A stretch of 64,000 bases of DNA from Candidatus Xiphinematobacter sp. Idaho Grape (GTDB taxonomy: Bacteria; Verrucomicrobiota; Verrucomicrobiia; Chthoniobacterales; Xiphinematobacteraceae), in assembly GCF_001318295.1 (NCBI RefSeq), contig NZ_CP012665.1, forward strand, positions 434,001-498,000, in the 5' to 3' direction. Shown here piece by piece: positions 59,692-64,000 of the stretch; the first letter of the stretch is position 1; every line of letters starts with the position of its first letter. The notes beneath the pieces are model-generated. The model was not told the DNA's origin, searched no databases, and saw only the letters and a program-made list of their open reading frames with translations. The position numbers were made by a program, and so were the translations under genes.

Positions 59692-60435
59692 ATGAGATTA
59701 TTTGAAGGTCAAGTTGCAATTGTTACAGGTGCCAGCAGAGGAATTGGGAAAGCTATTGCCAGGCAGCTTGCCACCCTAGGGGCACGAGTTGCGATAATAA
59801 GCCACTCTGAGATGTCCTTTAGGAAGGCAGCAGAGGAGATTCGCCAGTTTGGGGGGGATGCTTATACTTATGCCGTCGATGTTTCCGACTATCATGCAGT
59901 TCAAGATCTAGGCAAGCGCATCCTAGCAGAATTCCAAAGAGTAGACATTCTTGTAAATAACGCTGGTATTGCGAGGGATGAGCTCATCATGCGTATGAGC
60001 CTAGAACAATGGGACGAGGTACTCGATGTTAATTTGAAGGGAGCTTTTAACTTCATTAAGGCCGTTAGCCGTTCCATGATTAAACGTCGTTCTGGTCGCA
60101 TTATTAACATTACCTCCGTCAGTGGCGTGATCGGAAATGCAGGGCAGGCTAACTACGCTACCTCCAAAGGTGGTCTAATCGGCCTTACTAAAAGCGTTGC
60201 TAGAGAATTTGCTAGGCGTGGTATAACTGTGAACGCAATTGCCCCTGGATTCATCGATACAGACATGACTGCTGCCTTACAGGAAGGCCTTCGCGGTAAG
60301 ATTACCGCGCAAATCCCTATGGGACGCATGGGAAAAGTGGAAGAGGTTGCTTCGGTAGTAGCTTTTCTAGCCAGCTCACAAGCTTCCTATATTACAGGCC
60401 AAGTAGTAGCAGTAGATGGGGGTTTAGCTATGTAA
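59692..60435 (+). CDS. fabG: 3-oxoacyl-ACP reductase
   Basis: NADPH-dependent reduction in fatty-acid elongation. It has 247 residues from the ATG at 59692, with GGAGG about 14 bases upstream. Short-chain dehydrogenase motifs are TGASRGIG near 11-18, NNAGI near 89, the catalytic serine in ITSVSGVIGN near 140 and YATSKGG near 155, with the FIDTDMT segment near 188. FabG is hard to separate from other SDRs, but this pattern is standard. Confidence 0.93.
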   Translation: MRLFEGQVAIVTGASRGIGKAIARQLATLGARVAIISHSEMSFRKAAEEIRQFGGDAYTYAVDVSDYHAVQDLGKRILAEFQRVDILVNNAGIARDELIMRMSLEQWDEVLDVNLKGAFNFIKAVSRSMIKRRSGRIINITSVSGVIGNAGQANYATSKGGLIGLTKSVAREFARRGITVNAIAPGFIDTDMTAALQEGLRGKITAQIPMGRMGKVEEVASVVAFLASSQASYITGQVVAVDGGLAM

Positions 60436-60627
60436 AAAGGGAATGGCAGTGATTGATACCGATGTTTAGCGTCTTAGATAAAAAGTTACCCCTAACATAG
60501 TTAGAGGCTTGTACCGGAAAGCCCTTCTGTCTTAATGCTAGCTCTGGCTTGGCTGGGGCCACACACCTGTTGTTGTCACAAGGTCTCTTCCTTTGCTGTC
60601 CATATAGTGCGGTTTTCCGCTACTGCT

Positions 60628-61314
60628 ATGACTACTAAAATCCTACAGAGTTGGCAATTCATTCAAGATGCTGCTTCTTTAATCGAAAGGGAAGCACACC
60701 AGGCCATCAGAGTGCGCAATGAATTTCGCATTGCCCTAAGTGGGGGTAGCACGCCAAAACCCATTTTTGCAGCTTTGGCAAAGCGTGTATTGCATTGGCC
60801 TGGTACTGTGGTTACTTTTAGTGACGAACGATGCGTTGAACCAAGCGATACGCGGAGTAACTACTATATGGCATCTAGGGTACTACTCGATCATGTGCCA
60901 ATTCCTACACAAAATATCCTTAGAATGAAGGGGGAACAGGATCCCGCACGGGCCGCTTCGGAGTATGAAGTTCTTCTGAGAGAACGTACTAGCGACGGAA
61001 CAGTCTATCGGCATGATCTCCTCCTCCTAGGTATAGGGGAGGATGGTCATACGGCCTCTTTGTTTCGTGGAACTCGAGCTCTGGAAATAACTGATCGTCT
61101 AGTGGTTGAAAACTACGTGCCCAAGCTTGGGGCTTGGCGCCTAACCTTTACTTACCCTTTGATCAATGCAGCTCGACATGTGCTGTTTCTAGTAAAAAGT
61201 TCGATGAAGAAGGATGAAATACTCCGACAGGTCTTTGGCGGGAAGTCTGATTTTCCCTGTAGCCGCGTCTCGCCTCATCATGGCGAGTTAACTTGGCTAT
61301 TGGGCAGAGCATAA
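60628..61314 (+). CDS. pgl: 6-phosphogluconolactonase
   Basis: Hydrolyses 6-phosphogluconolactone in the oxidative pentose phosphate pathway. It has 228 residues from the ATG at 60628 (MTTKILQSW). IALSGGSTPKPIFAAL near 34-49, FSDERCVEP near 67 and GIGEDGHTASLFRG near 137-150 are family blocks. Neither zwf nor gnd lies in the window, so the rest of the pathway is not shown here. Confidence 0.92.
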   Translation: MTTKILQSWQFIQDAASLIEREAHQAIRVRNEFRIALSGGSTPKPIFAALAKRVLHWPGTVVTFSDERCVEPSDTRSNYYMASRVLLDHVPIPTQNILRMKGEQDPARAASEYEVLLRERTSDGTVYRHDLLLLGIGEDGHTASLFRGTRALEITDRLVVENYVPKLGAWRLTFTYPLINAARHVLFLVKSSMKKDEILRQVFGGKSDFPCSRVSPHHGELTWLLGRA

Positions 61315-61326
61315 CTGTTCCTTCTT

Positions 61327-62532
61327 ATGAGGGTTCTCTTCCTTACAAACGAGTATCCTCCCAATGTTTATGGTGGTGCAGGTACTCATGTGGACTATCT
61401 CAGCCGTTATCTTTCCAAGTTGGTTCAAGTTGAAGTGCGTTGTTTTGGAGACCAAATGCGGCATGCCGAGAGGCTCCGTGTACGAGGTTTTAGCTTTAAT
61501 GCCTCCGAGCTCTGCTGTCCAAGGTCGCTACGTTCTGTTTTTGGCGCTTTGCAGCGGTGCTTAGATTTTAACACTATCGGGGTGGATGCTGATATTGTGC
61601 ACTGTCACACTTGGTATGCATATTTTGGGGGGATAGTTGCTAAGCTTAATTACGGGATTCCGTTAGTAATCACCGTCCACTCTCTTGAGCTGTTGCGCCC
61701 ATGGAAAGGCGAACAACTTGGCCGTGGTTACGATTTTACCTGCTGGCTAGAAGCAACTACCCTGAGAATGGCGGATGCTGTGATTGCCGTTTCCCTGGAA
61801 ACCAAGAGGGATATTTTGCGTCTTTTTGGTCTTCCTGAACACCATGTTCATGTCGTGTACAATGGGGTTGATTTGGATGAGTATACTCCTATGCAAGGGG
61901 TAGGTACGCTGCGGAGTTATGGTATTGATCCATCACAGCCATACGTTCTGTTCATAGGAAGGATCACTCGGCAGAAGGGGATGATTCACTTGGTACGTGC
62001 GATCCGCCACTTTGTGGCAGGACTTCAAGTTGTAATCTGTGCAGGTGCCCCTGATACTCCAGAGGTAGAGATGGAAATCCGTTCTGCTATTGCGAGGGTG
62101 CAGCAGCTTCGTCAATGGCGGATTCTCTGGATCCAAAAAATGTTGGATGTACGGTCTAAGGTGGAGCTTTATAGTCATGCTTCCATATTTATTTGTCCCT
62201 CCATTTACGAGCCTTTTGGGATTATTAATCTAGAGGCAATGGCCTGTGGCACGGCAGTAGTAGCAAGTGCTATTGGAGGTATTAAGGAGGTAGTAGTAGA
62301 CGGAATAACTGGCTTTCTGGTTCCTTTCAGGCAATCTCCAGATATCCCTGGTCCCATCGATGCAGATCAGTTTGAACTGGATCTTGCTGTACGAGTTAAT
62401 ACGCTAATGGCGGACGCAGTCCTCCGCCAAAAGATGGGAACTGCTGGACGTCTCCGTGCGGAAGGAACTTTTGGTTGGAATGTTATTGCTAGGCAGACAC
62501 AGGAACTCTACAAAAGGCTCGCTGAGCTCTAG
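61327..62532 (+). CDS. glgA: Glycogen synthase-type glycosyltransferase (GT4)
   Basis: Builds alpha-1,4-glucan or maltose-1-phosphate from ADP-glucose. It has 401 residues, the short GT4 length, so it resembles the actinobacterial-style GlgA/GlgM rather than the long GT5 GlgA. FLTNEYPPNVYGGAGTHVDYL near 5-25 and the C-terminal EPFGIINLEAMACGTAVVAS are donor-binding motifs. It starts 12 bases after pgl and lies next to obg. Product specificity cannot be fixed by eye; glgC at 45 kb supports ADP-glucose use. Confidence 0.88.
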   Translation: MRVLFLTNEYPPNVYGGAGTHVDYLSRYLSKLVQVEVRCFGDQMRHAERLRVRGFSFNASELCCPRSLRSVFGALQRCLDFNTIGVDADIVHCHTWYAYFGGIVAKLNYGIPLVITVHSLELLRPWKGEQLGRGYDFTCWLEATTLRMADAVIAVSLETKRDILRLFGLPEHHVHVVYNGVDLDEYTPMQGVGTLRSYGIDPSQPYVLFIGRITRQKGMIHLVRAIRHFVAGLQVVICAGAPDTPEVEMEIRSAIARVQQLRQWRILWIQKMLDVRSKVELYSHASIFICPSIYEPFGIINLEAMACGTAVVASAIGGIKEVVVDGITGFLVPFRQSPDIPGPIDADQFELDLAVRVNTLMADAVLRQKMGTAGRLRAEGTFGWNVIARQTQELYKRLAEL

Positions 62533-62538
62533 CTACCC

Positions 62539-63588
62539 GTGTTTATTGACCAGATTCGTATCTATGCAAAGGCAGGAGACGGTGGGACAGGCTGTTGCAG
62601 CTTTCGCCGAGAAAAATATGTACCCCACGGAGGCCCAGATGGAGGGGATGGCGGGAAGGGTGGGGATGTCATCCTTTATGCCGACGAGCATACTAACAGC
62701 TTGGTTTCTCTCTTTTATGAGCCGTTTCTTCGGTCTATGGATGGTGGAAATGGTCAAGGAAAAAGCAAATGCGGGTGTAATGCTCCTCCCAGAACAATGC
62801 AGGTTCCGCTTGGTACCGTTGTACACCGTCTGGCTCCTATCCCTAGTGGTGAAGAAGAGGGCCCCTTCCTTGGTGGAAAGGGGGCTCATCTTACCAAGTT
62901 AGACACTGTGGCCGACCTTTCTGAGAAAGGGCAAAAGTTTGTTCTCTGTAGGGGAGGAAGAGGTGGTAGGGGCAATGCGTACTTTAAGTCTTCAACCAAC
63001 CGGGTTCCACGTCAGCACACACAAGGTCATTCTGGTGAAGAGGGATGGTTTGTTTTGGAGCTGCGTACTATTGCATTTGCGGGTTTGGTAGGATATCCCA
63101 ACGCCGGTAAATCTACTTTGCTTTCTCGTATCTCCTCTGCACACCCAAAGATAGCTTCCTATCCGTTTACGACGCTACACCCAGTGGTAGGTGTCGTCAA
63201 ACTCCCAGACTATCATCAAATTACTGTGGCAGACATCCCTGGATTAATAGAAGGCGCCCACGCCAATAAGGGGCTAGGGCACGCATTTTTACGTCACATC
63301 CTACGCTGCAAAGTGCTCCTTTTTGTCGTTGATATGGCCGGCAGCGACGGCAGAAACCCCTTGAAAGACTTTCGTGTTCTCCGCAAAGAAGTAGGCCTCT
63401 ATGATCCACTGCTTGGCACCAAGCCCTCGGCAATCATTGCAAATAAAATGGACTTACCAGGCGCTGACACCAACTTAAAAGTTTTCTGCAGAGAATTTCA
63501 CAAGATCCCCATCGTACCAACATCTATGGCGAGCAGGAAAAACTCCGGTCTTGTCAGGGAACTCCTAACTACCTTTTTGGAGACCTAA
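62539..63588 (+). CDS. obg: GTPase Obg/CgtA
   Basis: Ribosome-assembly GTPase. It has 349 residues from the GTG at 62539, six bases after the upstream stop. The glycine-rich Obg fold opens the protein (FIDQIRIYAKAGDGGTG, GGPDGGDGGKGG). The G domain has GYPNAGKST near 185-193, DIPGLIEGAHANKGLGH, and NKMDL near 296. The C-terminal OCT domain of some Obg proteins is absent, as in several short forms. Confidence 0.96.
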   Translation: MFIDQIRIYAKAGDGGTGCCSFRREKYVPHGGPDGGDGGKGGDVILYADEHTNSLVSLFYEPFLRSMDGGNGQGKSKCGCNAPPRTMQVPLGTVVHRLAPIPSGEEEGPFLGGKGAHLTKLDTVADLSEKGQKFVLCRGGRGGRGNAYFKSSTNRVPRQHTQGHSGEEGWFVLELRTIAFAGLVGYPNAGKSTLLSRISSAHPKIASYPFTTLHPVVGVVKLPDYHQITVADIPGLIEGAHANKGLGHAFLRHILRCKVLLFVVDMAGSDGRNPLKDFRVLRKEVGLYDPLLGTKPSAIIANKMDLPGADTNLKVFCREFHKIPIVPTSMASRKNSGLVRELLTTFLET

Positions 63589-63934
63589 CAAGTGCAGCAT
63601 ACGATTTTCTGTGGGTAGGCCAGTAATGAACCCCCGCTCCTTCCCTGTTCTAGAGTTTAAAGACCGTAACACAAGTCTAGACGATTTTTCCACAAACTTT
63701 GAGGAGTGCAGGAAGTCGTCAAATAAGGTGAACAAGGCGTTTCCGTTGTTCACGAGGTCCCTCCTCAGCGGCCCTATAGAAAGAAGGAGCCCCTTTGACT
63801 CTGAAAGCCAGGAACAAGACACAGGACTGGAACCCCCCCTAATCAAGCTTGGTTGAGCATAGCTTATGAGTATTATAGACACCTCATAAGGGCCCTGCTG
63901 CAAATTTTGTTAACTAGCCCCCCTATTTTTTTCC
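63589..63934. other. Gene-free gap after obg
   Basis: About 346 bases. Opposing frames at 63611-63856 (plus) and 63565-63903 (minus) are not recognised. An inverted repeat CTTATGAG/CTCATAAG lies at 63863-63890 with no T-run, and might end obg transcription. Confidence 0.45.
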
Positions 63935-64000
63935 ATGAGTCTTCCGATCCCTCCTGCACTCCAGCTTGCTTTATTCCTTGCACTAAGATACCTCAAACCC
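63935..64000 (+). CDS. LolC/LolE-type ABC permease, N-terminal fragment
   Basis: Only the first 22 codons are in the window: ATG at 63935, then SLPIPPALQLALFLALRYLKP, which matches the LALRYLKP start of the FtsX-like lipoprotein-releasing permeases. The call rests on this short stretch, so confidence is moderate. It would export lipoproteins to the outer membrane, agreeing with the lipoprotein genes seen here. Confidence 0.55.
   Translation, partial: MSLPIPPALQLALFLALRYLKP

Noticed and set aside
63565-63903. Minus-strand gene after obg
   Set aside because: It overlaps the obg 3' end and shows no motif I recognise.

Overview
The window reads as a piece of a reduced but still biosynthetically active bacterial chromosome of the Verrucomicrobiota type. 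The evidence is indirect: the menaquinone genes are of the futalosine pathway (mqnE-mqnA), there is a DUF1844 protein, a two-domain M16 peptidase, a GYF-Yip1 membrane protein and a class A RNase P RNA. Many gaps of 300-950 bases carry no recognisable gene. My best guess is an obligate symbiont related to 'Candidatus Xiphinematobacter', the nematode-associated verrucomicrobial lineage. That is inference from gene content, not something I could search. There is no transposase, integrase, prophage, CRISPR array, restriction system or toxin gene in the 64 kb.

Layout. At 1-5.7 kb, minus strand, lie aroA (cut by the window edge), tyrA, a small lipoprotein, a secreted membrane-anchored protein and gyrA. 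gyrB follows to 8.2 kb and tRNA-Lys(CTT) is at 8.4 kb. At 8.9-10.2 kb are folA-thyA, the dTMP and folate pair. At 10.5-14.4 kb are a GYF-Yip1 membrane protein, a thioredoxin-like protein, an APC permease fused to a universal stress domain, and rnpB. At 14.6-20.8 kb are coaX, an aspartate aminotransferase, a MoaD-like sulfur carrier paired with thrC, a CBS/CorC membrane protein and rpsN. At 21.2-26.4 kb are truA, a peptidoglycan amidase and the classical rpmH-rnpA-yidD-yidC cluster. At 26.4-31.9 kb are two metallo-beta-lactamase-fold proteins, 5-formyl-THF cyclo-ligase, DAHP synthase and a solute-binding lipoprotein. At 32.1-36.1 kb is dnaG-rpoD. At 36.3-45.8 kb are argG, an L,D-transpeptidase, an M16 peptidase, a DUF1844 protein, glmS and glgC. 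At 45.9-54.3 kb are mqnE-mqnA, hemW, a squalene/phytoene synthase-like gene, dnaE and tRNA-Pro(GGG). At 54.4-57.5 kb is the argC-argJ-argB operon. At 58.2-63.6 kb are a HIT protein, nrdR, fabG, pgl, a glycogen synthase-type glycosyltransferase and obg. The window ends in the first 22 codons of a LolC/E-type permease.

How the genes fit together. The metabolic genes lean to amino-acid and cofactor supply: aromatic amino acids (aroG, aroA, tyrA, aminotransferase), threonine (thrC), arginine (argC, argJ, argB, argG), folate and dTMP, CoA and menaquinone. Glycogen genes (glgC, glgA), pgl and an intact-looking envelope set (glmS, amidase, L,D-transpeptidase, YidC, Lol-type permease) are also present. 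This fits a nutritional symbiont that keeps its own cell wall. Information-processing genes (gyrBA, dnaE, dnaG, rpoD, rnpB, rnpA, rpsN, rpmH, truA) look full length.

No clearly new multi-gene system is visible. The most interesting items are a hairpin that buries the ribosome-binding site of dnaG, the thrC/MoaD-like pair, the HTH-MBL and APC-USP fusions, the unusual GyrA quinolone-pocket residues, the orphan solute-binding lipoprotein, and palindrome-rich gene-free gaps that may be gene relics.
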